From Verrucomicrobiota bacterium (GTDB lineage: Bacteria > Verrucomicrobiota > Verrucomicrobiia > Opitutales > Opitutaceae), in the NCBI GenBank assembly GCA_023410155.1, contig JAEYQF010000038.1, positions 1 to 6,115 of the forward strand: a stretch of 6,115 nt of DNA, given 5' to 3'. The notes beneath the pieces are model-generated. The model saw nothing but the letters and a program-made list of their open reading frames with translations, did no database searches and was not told the DNA's origin. Shown here piece by piece: positions 1-5,834 of this stretch. How positions within the stretch are numbered: position 1 is the stretch's first letter; the number at the start of each line of letters is the position of its first letter. The translations under genes were made by a program, and so were the position numbers.

Positions 1-2480
1 ACGATCCCGAGATTGAGCGCCGGACGCTCTTTCAGCGCGCGCACCAGCACCTGCAGGCGCTGCTGGCTCTCGGGCGTGAGATTCGCCGTGCCGGGCAGAA
101 AATCCTGCCGCCCCAGTTCGTCGCCTCCCCCGCCGAACATCGAACCGAGCAGCGAAAATGGCGACGTCGCGGCTCGCTTCAGCAGGTTGGTGACGACCTC
201 GGTCACGACCGGGCCGATCTCAAAACTCGGATCGCTCATGCTGCCGCTCACGGGGATATTGAGCACGATTTTGCCGCTGGAATCCTTCAAGAGTGCGACG
301 CCGAGGCGCACGGGAAGCTGGGTCGCATCCGGGCTCTCGACGCGGCGACCGAACGTGAACTGATCCAGCGTGATCGTGCTGGCGAGATTCAGCCGGTCGT
401 CAGCGAGTTTGAAGGTCGCGTCGACAAACAAGCGCCCCCGCGCGAGTTCGTAGCCGGCGTATTTGCCGAGATACGGACTGATCGGCTTCAGATCGACCGA
501 CTGCACACCCGCTTTCAGATCGGCGCGTGGAGCGGCGGCCAGCGGGTCCAGTTGACCGCCGAGCGCGAGCGGGGCGGCGCCATTTACCCTCGCTTGGAGT
601 CGCGCTTCGCCGCGGCCGGCATCGCGCGAGGACAGATTGCTCAAAACGGTTTCGAACTCCTTGATCGAGAGCGCGACGTTGGGCTTCACCGAGCGGTCGG
701 TGAACGTGAAATCGCCGCGCTCGATTGCGAGTTGGCCGATCGTGATCTCCGGCGCGGACGCCTCCCCGGCGGGCGCCTGCGCAGCCGGTGGAGTCTCAGG
801 CGCGCTCGGGGCTTCGTCGGCCGGGAAGGCCGCGGAGATGTTCATGGCCCCTTGTTCGTCGATCACCGCCCGGGCGAACGGTCCGGCGAGCCGCACGGTC
901 TGCACTGCGACCCTCAGCTCGGGTGTCGTGGAAACCTGGATACCGTCGACTTGCAGCTGGGCGAAACCCGCGAGTGGTTCCCCGCGGTCCCGTTCGAGCA
1001 GGCCGAGATTCTCCACGCGCACGTCACCGGTGAAACCGACGGCAGGTGCGCCTTCGGCCGGCGTGGCGAGAGTGATCTTGCCGGAAACCGAGATGGCACC
1101 GTCGGCCAGCCTGGCCGTGGTGAAGGGCGTCAAGAACGGCGCGGTCGGAGCAAGGGCGAGTGAACGCACTTCGAGCCCGAGGTCGGCCGCGAGCGGATCG
1201 AGACCGAACTCGCCATTGAGTTCGACTGTGCCCTGGGGCTCCCACGCGAACGAGAAATCGACCGGCATGCGTGCCTCGCGTGCGAGCGTGAAACGGCTCA
1301 CATGGGCGCGGATCGAATTGAGCGTGAGCACCGGCGGCTCCGGCAGCGTCGCGTCGCGGAATCGCACGGCGACATCCTGCACGCGGATATCGTCGACCGT
1401 CAGATCGAGCGGTGGATCGCTGCCACCGGCAGCGGGCGGAGTCGGCGCCGACGCGCTCGCATCGGCCGTCGGAGTCGTGATGAGTTGAGCAAGATTGAGC
1501 TGGCCATCGGAGAGCCGCTCGACGCGGGCGCGGCCACCGTTGACGGCGATCGAGGCAACTTTCGCGCGCATCGCTACGCCATCGACCTCGACTCCCGCGA
1601 TGTCGATCAGCGGCAGATCCACCACCGCTTCGTCGGCCGCATCGAGCACGCGCAGTCGTTCGAGCTTCACGCTGCCTTCGGTGAATCGGAGCGTCTGCCC
1701 CGCCGAATCGAGCCGCACGTCGTAGCGGCCGTGCACACTCAAGTGGCCCGACTCGAGCCGACCGTTGAGGAAGGGTTGGAAATAGGGCGCGTATTTGCCG
1801 AGCACGACACCGTCGACGCGCAGATCGCCTTTTGAAGCAACCGGTGCGGCGCTCACCGTGCCGCGCCAATCGAAACGCTCGCCGGCTTCCGTCACCGCGG
1901 TGAACGAATAAGGCGCGCCTTCGTCGGCCGCGGTGCGAAATTCGATCAGCGAAAAATTCAGCGGCCCGACCGTCGTGGTGAACGGCGCACCCCGCGACGC
2001 ATCGGAAAACACGAATCGGCTCTCGCTCACGCGCAGGCGCGAGACACGCAGCGGTCGACCCGGCTCGGTGTTCTCCTCGGGTTTGGCGTTCTGCTCCACG
2101 CGGCGGAGGATGTCGTCGATGCTCAGCGAACCATCCGGGCGGATGTCGAGCGCCCCGCGAAATTGATCGAGTTCGACCGCGCCAAGCACCCACTCCTTCG
2201 TGATCGACTTGAGCAGGTCGAAATTGGCATAGAGGCGACGCCAGCCGGCAAACGTCTCCTGGCCGTCCTCGGTGCGCAGATCGGCGCCCTCGATCGTCAC
2301 CGACAGCGCGAACGGGTTCACCTTCACGCGCTCGACGTGAAAGGTGCGGCCCGTTTCGGCGGCCACCCGTTCCTGCAACTGTGAGCGCACAATCGGCGGC
2401 AACACGAACAATCCCACGGTCGCGTAAAGCGCGACGAGTGCGGCGAGCACGATGATCCAGCGGCGAAGAACAGGTTTCAT
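1..2480 (-). CDS. DUF748 / AsmA-like membrane-anchored envelope protein, 3' end cut by window edge
   Basis: The minus strand is open without a stop from ATG at 2480 to the left edge (826 complete codons). A basic N-terminus (MKPVLRRW) precedes one hydrophobic helix at about residues 8-27, then LPP and a long beta-rich region expected to lie in the periplasm. The family signature sits near the C-terminus: LDQFTFG at 705-711, the ALLKDSSGKIVLNIPVSGS stretch ending at 747, a Gly-rich segment near 780-787, then an LTPESQQRL segment at about 797 on. Two Pro/Ala/Ser-rich linkers (about 335-357 and 553-578) split the body into blocks, and GKYAPY near 228 resembles LGKYAGY near 672, suggesting internal repeats. 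DUF748 proteins are AsmA/TamB-related, with a proposed role in envelope or lipid homeostasis; the precise role is unknown. An AAAGG sequence sits 7 bases before the ATG, supporting this start. The gene diverges from the transporter. Family assignment is confident; function is not. Confidence 0.88.
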   Translation of the reverse strand, partial: MKPVLRRWIIVLAALVALYATVGLFVLPPIVRSQLQERVAAETGRTFHVERVKVNPFALSVTIEGADLRTEDGQETFAGWRRLYANFDLLKSITKEWVLGAVELDQFRGALDIRPDGSLSIDDILRRVEQNAKPEENTEPGRPLRVSRLRVSESRFVFSDASRGAPFTTTVGPLNFSLIEFRTAADEGAPYSFTAVTEAGERFDWRGTVSAAPVASKGDLRVDGVVLGKYAPYFQPFLNGRLESGHLSVHGRYDVRLDSAGQTLRFTEGSVKLERLRVLDAADEAVVDLPLIDIAGVEVDGVAMRAKVASIAVNGGRARVERLSDGQLNLAQLITTPTADASASAPTPPAAGGSDPPLDLTVDDIRVQDVAVRFRDATLPEPPVLTLNSIRAHVSRFTLAREARMPVDFSFAWEPQGTVELNGEFGLDPLAADLGLEVRSLALAPTAPFLTPFTTARLADGAISVSGKITLATPAEGAPAVGFTGDVRVENLGLLERDRGEPLAGFAQLQVDGIQVSTTPELRVAVQTVRLAGPFARAVIDEQGAMNISAAFPADEAPSAPETPPAAQAPAGEASAPEITIGQLAIERGDFTFTDRSVKPNVALSIKEFETVLSNLSSRDAGRGEARLQARVNGAAPLALGGQLDPLAAAPRADLKAGVQSVDLKPISPYLGKYAGYELARGRLFVDATFKLADDRLNLASTITLDQFTFGRRVESPDATQLPVRLGVALLKDSSGKIVLNIPVSGSMSDPSFEIGPVVTEVVTNLLKRAATSPFSLLGSMFGGGGDELGRQDFLPGTANLTPESQQRLQVLVRALKERPALNLGI

Positions 2481-2613
2481 GGCAGACCTTTTGCCGTAAA
2501 GAAACGAGCCCGGGCCCCGGCTCAACTCTTTCGCGCACTTCGCGATGCCGTGCGTTTTCGGCTTCGAACCTGCTACGCAGCTTTGGCTCCTCGGCCCTCC
2601 ACACTGCACGCCC
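2481..2613. promoter_or_regulatory. Divergent spacer between the DUF748 gene and the transporter
   Basis: This 133-base stretch separates two genes reading outward, so it should hold both promoters. No convincing -35/-10 pair was found in either direction. It contains a GC-rich inverted repeat (GAGCC at 2506-2510 with GGCTC at 2519-2523, around GGGCCC) that could be an operator or just composition. The open frame of the transporter extends back to an ATG at 2545, inside the spacer, but those extra 23 residues do not look like part of the protein. Confidence 0.4.
2484..2491 (-). promoter_or_regulatory. Probable ribosome binding site of the DUF748 gene
   Basis: Read on the minus strand, the bases before the ATG at 2480 are AAAAGGTCTGCC. 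The AAAGG core resembles a Shine-Dalgarno site at a plausible distance. It is the only reasonable one in this window; the other genes have GC-rich or A-rich leaders without one. It supports 2480 as the true start. Confidence 0.5.
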
Positions 2614-3378
2614 ATGGCTTCCGCTTCGACCCACGTCTATTCGGAGAAGAAATTCTATCTCCTGCTCAGCATCTACGCCGGCGTTTGGGGCATGCTGCCC
2701 ATGCTCACGATCAAGCTGATCCCGCTCGACCTCTCGTGGCTCGGGCTGGGCGTGATCTCGTTCAGCTACGGCGCGCTCACCCACGCGATCACTTTCCCCT
2801 GCACGGATGCCGTGTGCGAGGTTTGGGGCGCCCAGCGCGCGCGGCTGATGGTTTACTTCGGCTTTCTGAACTACCTCATCGCCACCGGCATGGTGTTCGT
2901 GGCCACGCTGCTGCCCGCGAGTCCGTTCTGGGCCGCGCAAAACGAAGGCTACGTGCAACTCTTCTCGCTCGCACCCCGCCTCGTGATGGCATCCACGGTG
3001 GCGAGCATCGTCTCGCAGCTCGCCGACGTTTACCTCTTCCAGAAGATCAAGGAGTTCACCGGCGAAAAGCACCTCTGGGTGCGCAACAACGGCGGGATCC
3101 TCATCTCGCAGTTTCTCGACACGGCCATCTTCTACTCGATCGCGTTCTACGGCGTGTTGCCGAACTCCGAACTGCCGAAACTCGTGATCGGAACCTTCCT
3201 CGTTAAAATCTCCCTCGCGCCGATCGTGACGCCGATCGTCTACCTGACGGTTTACTGGATCACCGGCCGCTGGACCGTGAAGGGCGATCTCAACGCTTCG
3301 GCAACTTCGCCCGCGACCGAAGCCTCGCTGAACGCGTCCGCGGCCGCCGCCACGCTCCCCTCTCCCGCTTCCAAATGA
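2614..3378 (+). CDS. Queuosine precursor transporter, VUT/DUF165 (YhhQ-like) family
   Basis: This encodes an integral inner-membrane protein of 254 residues from the ATG at 2614. The family imports queuosine precursors (preQ0, preQ1 or queuine) for the tRNA wobble modification. Several hydrophobic segments are visible, near residues 14-36, 42-60, 78-100, 120-142, 160-182 and 188-216. Family-like motifs include FPCTDAVCEVWG at 61-72 (TD..E..G), SQLADVYLF at 134-142, and WVRNNGGILISQFLDTAIF at 155-173, with two SQxxD elements. The frame is open back to an ATG at 2545, but that N-terminal extension is Pro/Cys-rich and unlike the family, so 2614 is preferred; no clear Shine-Dalgarno is present. 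The last ~32 residues are an Ala/Ser/Thr-rich, probably disordered tail. The stop overlaps the start of the deaminase gene by four bases (ATGA). The family is well supported; which deazapurine is carried cannot be told from sequence. Confidence 0.9.
   Translation: MASASTHVYSEKKFYLLLSIYAGVWGMLPMLTIKLIPLDLSWLGLGVISFSYGALTHAITFPCTDAVCEVWGAQRARLMVYFGFLNYLIATGMVFVATLLPASPFWAAQNEGYVQLFSLAPRLVMASTVASIVSQLADVYLFQKIKEFTGEKHLWVRNNGGILISQFLDTAIFYSIAFYGVLPNSELPKLVIGTFLVKISLAPIVTPIVYLTVYWITGRWTVKGDLNASATSPATEASLNASAAAATLPSPASK
3375..3378 (+). promoter_or_regulatory. ATGA stop/start overlap coupling transporter and deaminase
   Basis: The deaminase ATG (3375-3377) overlaps the transporter TGA (3376-3378). 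Such overlaps usually mean that ribosomes finishing the first gene re-initiate on the second. No Shine-Dalgarno sequence is visible in the pyrimidine-rich bases just upstream. Confidence 0.85.
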
Positions 3379-4418
3379 ATCACGCGCTTCTCTCCTACCT
3401 TCGCGCGCTGCCGAAGGTCGAACTGCACAATCACCTCGAGGGCGGCTCGATGTATCCCGACCTCGCGCTCGAGCTTGCGCGCGCCAACGGGATGACGCTG
3501 CCTTTCCATGACGCCGCGACCGCCGAGAAATTTTACCAGTTCACCAGCCTGGATCAGTTCATCGGGATCCTTCGCACCACGGTCGCCACGCTGAATACCG
3601 CCGCGGACTACGCCCGCGCCGTCGAGCGGCACGGTCAGCTCGCCGCGAGCCAGAATATCCGCTACCACGAGCTCTTCGTCACCTACGGACTCGTCTCGCG
3701 CCGCGGCGTGAAGTGGGAAGCGATCGCCGAAGGTCTCGCCGAAGGCATCCGCCTCAATCGCGAGAAACATGGCGTCGATACCGCCTTCATTGTCGACCTC
3801 GATCGCACGCTCGACCCCGAGACCGCCGTGCAACACGTCGAACTCGCCGCGCGCGACCGCGAGCGCTGCCATGTGGTCGGCATCGGCCTCGATTGCCAGG
3901 AGCGCGGCTACCCCGCGAGCCGTCTGAAAGCCGCCTTCGATCGCGCCCGCGCGCTCGGTTTTCGCCTCACCGCCCATGCCGGCGAAGACGGCGGACCCGA
4001 AAGCGTGTGGGACGCGCTCCTCCACTGCGGTGTCGAACGCATCGAGCATGGCGTGCAGGCGATCCAGGACCCGAAACTCGTCGCCTACCTCGCCGAGAAG
4101 CGCATCCCGCTCACCGTCTGCCCGGTCAGCAATATCCTCCTCCGCGTGTATCCGAGAATGGAGGACCACTCCTTCCGTCGGCTGCTCGATGCTGGCGTGC
4201 GCCTGACCGTCAATTCCGACGATCCGCCCATGTTTGCGACCGATATGGTCAACGATCTCGTGCAAGTCGCCGACACCTTTGCACTCACCGTTGAGGAGCT
4301 CACCCAAATCGTCCGCACCGCATTCGAGGTGGCTTTTTGGTCGGAGGATCGGCGAAAAGCCGAGCTGGAGATCTTCGATCTCACCGCAGCCAAGTTACGC
4401 ACCCAGCTGAGGTTGTGA
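3375..4418 (+). CDS. Adenosine/adenine deaminase family protein (COG1816-like amidohydrolase)
   Basis: This is a 347-residue cytoplasmic TIM-barrel amidohydrolase, the usual length for the family. It is predicted to hydrolyse the 6-amino group of a purine, giving a 6-oxo product and ammonia. The zinc and catalytic residues are all in place: H18 and H20 in KVELHNHLEGG, H201 and E204 in TAHAGE, H225 in RIEHG, and D282-D283 in VNSDDPP. The IPLTVCPVSN segment and the HAGEDGGPES context resemble, from memory, the adenine deaminase branch (yeast Aah1 / Pseudomonas type) more than classical adenosine deaminase. Aminodeoxyfutalosine deaminase is another possibility. The substrate is therefore left open. 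The start codon overlaps the transporter stop (ATGA at 3375-3378), with no separate Shine-Dalgarno, which indicates one transcript and probable translational coupling. That pairing suggests the imported base or a related purine may be its substrate, which is inference. Confidence 0.9.
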   Translation: MNHALLSYLRALPKVELHNHLEGGSMYPDLALELARANGMTLPFHDAATAEKFYQFTSLDQFIGILRTTVATLNTAADYARAVERHGQLAASQNIRYHELFVTYGLVSRRGVKWEAIAEGLAEGIRLNREKHGVDTAFIVDLDRTLDPETAVQHVELAARDRERCHVVGIGLDCQERGYPASRLKAAFDRARALGFRLTAHAGEDGGPESVWDALLHCGVERIEHGVQAIQDPKLVAYLAEKRIPLTVCPVSNILLRVYPRMEDHSFRRLLDAGVRLTVNSDDPPMFATDMVNDLVQVADTFALTVEELTQIVRTAFEVAFWSEDRRKAELEIFDLTAAKLRTQLRL

Positions 4419-4484
4419 GACTCTGTGGCTATCCGCGACTCTTCCGCGATCGCTCCGGCTAGGGCGCCCGCCGCGTGAAACCGT

Positions 4485-4510
4485 CACGAATTCGCGAAAA
4501 GCGAATCGTG
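4485..4510 (+). terminator. Hairpin between the deaminase and thioesterase genes (possible terminator or leader element)
   Basis: CACG (4485-4488) and ATTCGC (4490-4495) pair with GCGAAT (4501-4506) and CGTG (4507-4510). This gives a 10-bp stem with one bulged A at 4489 and a GAAAA loop. No T-run follows, so it is not a standard intrinsic terminator. It lies 50 bases before the thioesterase ATG and could equally sit in that gene's leader. Confidence 0.3.
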
Positions 4511-4559
4511 CGCCGGCGGCTTTGACGAACTCCGGAAAATCGCCCAACTTGCCCGCCCG

Positions 4560-5021
4560 ATGAAGTCAGTGAAGGTGCCCGCCTTTGAGCTCTTTCTCCA
4601 CGAGATGATCCCGCTCGCGAAAGCGATGGGCGTCGGCGTGGAGGTCAGCGACGACCAGTCGCTGGTGCTCCGCGCGCCCAAGGAGCAGAACAAAAATTCG
4701 CTCAACACGGCATTCGGCGGCAGTCTCGTCTCGCTCGCCACGCTCGCCGGCTACGGCGTCGTGTGGGAGTTGATGAAGAAAGACGGCGAGGCGGAAAAAG
4801 CGGAGTGGAGCATCGTCGTGAAAGAGAGCCGCGCCGCGTATCGCCGCCCGGTCCTCGGCGACCTGCGCGCCATCTGCGAACGCCCTGCGCAAGCCGCGAT
4901 CTCGGAGTTCAAGGACGCGCTGAAACGCTACGGCAAGGCGAAGCTCAAGCTCCGCACGCGGGTGATCGAAGGCGGCGAAACCGCCGTCGACGTGACCGCG
5001 GCGTTCGTAGTTTCGCGCTAA
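4560..5021 (+). CDS. Free-standing hotdog-fold thioesterase-like protein, YiiD C-terminal-domain type
   Basis: This is a 153-residue soluble protein matching the YiiD_C thioesterase pattern: FLHEMIPLAKAMGV at 12-25, a strand with LVLRAPKEQNKN at 35-46, LNTAFGGSLVSLATLAGYG at 48-66 leading into the central hotdog helix, and VVKESRAAYRRPVLGDLRA at 86-104. In Escherichia coli the equivalent domain is the C-terminal part of YiiD (FabY), behind an acetyltransferase domain and linked to initiation of fatty-acid synthesis. Here there is no acetyltransferase part, only the hotdog domain. It probably acts on an acyl-CoA or acyl-ACP, but the substrate is unknown. The start at 4560 fits the domain's beginning; no good Shine-Dalgarno is seen. 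It lies 141 bases after the deaminase, so it may share that transcript or have its own promoter. Domain call is firm, activity inferred. Confidence 0.82.
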   Translation: MKSVKVPAFELFLHEMIPLAKAMGVGVEVSDDQSLVLRAPKEQNKNSLNTAFGGSLVSLATLAGYGVVWELMKKDGEAEKAEWSIVVKESRAAYRRPVLGDLRAICERPAQAAISEFKDALKRYGKAKLKLRTRVIEGGETAVDVTAAFVVSR

Positions 5022-5029
5022 GCGCGAAG
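5011..5029 (+). terminator. Stem-loop spanning the thioesterase stop codon
   Basis: TTCGCGC (5012-5018) pairs perfectly with GCGCGAA (5022-5028), extended by a T-G pair. The three-base loop is the TAA stop itself. A competing smaller hairpin (AGCGC 5021-5025 with GCGCT 5029-5033) overlaps it. There is no T-run, so intrinsic termination is doubtful. It may protect the transcript 3' end or assist factor-dependent termination in this convergent spacer. Confidence 0.35.
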
Positions 5030-5247
5030 CGCTGACCGACTGCCGTGGGGCGGGGCGCCCTCGCCTCGCGTGAGCTGTTGCGCGCCCCCCGAAACGCGTT
5101 CTGCGGCGGGTCACGCCACACGAGGGCACGACTCGATCCGCACCTTGCCAAGACCGTGTCCGCACTGTGGCGCGACTCGGTCCCCATTCGGTCCCGACCC
5201 GGTGCGCATTCGGTTCCGACCCGGTGCGGAATTCGGCCCGATTCAGC
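5022..5247. other. Convergent intergenic spacer
   Basis: These 226 bases lie between two genes that end toward each other. Short open frames cross it, but none has a recognisable product or a plausible start context. Its contents are the stem-loop at the thioesterase stop and the 22-base-period repeat that fills its right half. Confidence 0.6.
5129..5238. repeat. Degenerate tandem repeat, 22-base period, about five copies
   Basis: Units begin at 5129, 5151, 5173, 5195 and 5217, each 22 bases long and opening with a variant of CGACYCGGTSC followed by CGCATTCGG-like sequence. Units at 5173 and 5195 match at 18 of 22 positions; 5195 and 5217 share their first 12 bases exactly. The two leftmost units are more diverged (12 to 14 of 22 against the 5173 unit). 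The array stops just before the dUTPase stop codon at 5248. As 22 is not a multiple of three, a coding origin is unlikely. Function is unknown. Confidence 0.7.
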
Positions 5248-5619
5248 TCAGATGTGCTTCGAGTCGGCTTCGTCTTTCTTGACGTAGCCGCTCTCCTGGC
5301 GCGCGTGGTTGACGGCGTTTTTCTTCAAATAAGCCTGATAAACGTCGTCGGCGGTCATCCCGAGCGTCTGCGCGAGCGAAACCAAAAAGTGGAAGAGGTC
5401 GACGACCTCGACCTTGGCGTTCTGCTCGTCGAACTTCTGGTATTTGGCCCACCACTTCCACGGCACGCTGTCGATCAGCTCGGCCGTTTCCTGTTGTAAA
5501 GCGCGGGTGTAGTTGAGGATCCACTTGGCCTTTTCCTCCTCGGTCGCGGGCGGGAGTTTGACGCCAATGCGCTGGTTGAGCGCGTCCTGCATGCGGAAAA
5601 TCTCTTCGAGCTTGTCCAT
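5248..5619 (-). CDS. Short all-alpha dUTPase-like NTP pyrophosphohydrolase (dUTPase_2/MazG superfamily)
   Basis: This predicted cytoplasmic enzyme of 123 residues, starting MDKLEEIFRMQDALNQRI, would split dUTP or a related dNTP to the monophosphate and pyrophosphate, limiting uracil in DNA. The metal-binding pattern of the all-alpha NTP pyrophosphatases is present: E44 and E47 in QETAEL, and E71 and D74 in KVEVVDLFHF. SVPWKWW (51-57) and KKNAVNHARQESGY (99-112) resemble the dimeric dUTPase group, whose members end with a similar KxNxxRQxxGY motif. It is shorter than typical dimeric dUTPases, so dCTPase or a generic MazG-like role is possible. The frame is open upstream to an ATG at 5733, but those 38 extra residues are basic, Ser/Arg-rich and outside the domain, so 5619 is chosen. 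No clear Shine-Dalgarno is visible. It converges with the thioesterase and diverges from the gene at 5835. Confidence 0.78.
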   Translation of the reverse strand: MDKLEEIFRMQDALNQRIGVKLPPATEEEKAKWILNYTRALQQETAELIDSVPWKWWAKYQKFDEQNAKVEVVDLFHFLVSLAQTLGMTADDVYQAYLKKNAVNHARQESGYVKKDEADSKHI

Positions 5620-5742
5620 GCGCGGGACGCTGCGGAGGGCGTTTCGCGCTTGCAAGCTCGGCTTGGAGCGGGGGTTTGCCCCGGAAATTGAGTTGCGCGA
5701 GGGGGCGAGCACGCCGAGGGTTACGGCCTTCACGCCTGCGTC

Positions 5743-5761
5743 GAGTGCAGTTTCTGCATTC
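5743..5761. other. Perfect-phase hairpin in the divergent spacer
   Basis: GAGTGCAG (5743-5750) pairs with CTGCATTC (5754-5761), 8 bp including one G-T pair, around a TTT loop. It could be an operator for a dimeric regulator or part of a structured leader. No partner protein is identifiable. Confidence 0.4.
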
Positions 5762-5783
5762 CGCGGGCCTTAACCAACACGGC

Positions 5784-5814
5784 CGCTCTCCTGGCGTTTT
5801 TCGCCGGATGAGCG
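5784..5814. other. Imperfect hairpin before the last gene
   Basis: CTGGCG (5791-5796) pairs with CGCCGG (5802-5807) across a T5 loop. After a 2x2 mismatch, CGCTC (5784-5788) pairs with GAGCG (5810-5814). That gives eleven pairs, one a T-G pair. The right arm contains an ATG at 5808 that is in frame with the gene at 5835. Burying that ATG in the stem argues for the downstream start. Confidence 0.45.
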
Positions 5815-5834
5815 CCAGAACCAAAACCAACAAC

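Larger units (their letters stand above)
5620..5834. promoter_or_regulatory. Divergent, inverted-repeat-rich spacer upstream of the dUTPase-like and unknown genes
   Basis: This spacer should carry promoters for both outward-reading genes, but no convincing promoter boxes were found. It is rich in inverted repeats. They are a perfect 10-base palindrome at 5648-5657 (GCTTGCAAGC), a 5-bp GC stem at 5669-5683, a stem at 5743-5761 and a longer imperfect stem at 5784-5814. The minus-strand frame upstream of the dUTPase start is open from 5770, but the peptide it would encode looks unlike the domain. Confidence 0.5.

Noticed and set aside
552..1835. Several plus-strand open frames over the DUF748 gene
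   Set aside because: The minus-strand DUF748 frame is continuous from 2480 to the window edge, with an anchor at one end and the family signature at the other. The plus-strand products are Arg- or Ser/Ala-rich shadows.
1024..3072. 682-codon open frame on the minus strand
   Set aside because: It runs antisense through the transporter and across the divergent spacer into the DUF748 gene in another frame. Its product is an Arg/His/Gly-rich peptide with no family features, as expected of a shadow frame in GC-rich DNA.
3252..4307. 351-codon open frame antisense to the deaminase
   Set aside because: The deaminase on the plus strand has every family motif. The antisense product is Glu/Gly/Ala-rich, with no recognisable domain.
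5129..5238. CRISPR array
   Set aside because: The units abut with no spacers, are only 22 bases long and are degenerate. This is a plain tandem repeat.
5620..5733. N-terminal extension of the dUTPase-like protein from ATG 5733
   Set aside because: The 38 extra residues are Ser/Arg-rich and lie outside the conserved domain, which begins naturally at the internal ATG at 5619.
5808..5810. Upstream ATG as start of the last gene
   Set aside because: It is in frame but lies inside the arm of a hairpin. The ATG at 5835 follows an unstructured A-rich leader. This remains a possible alternative.
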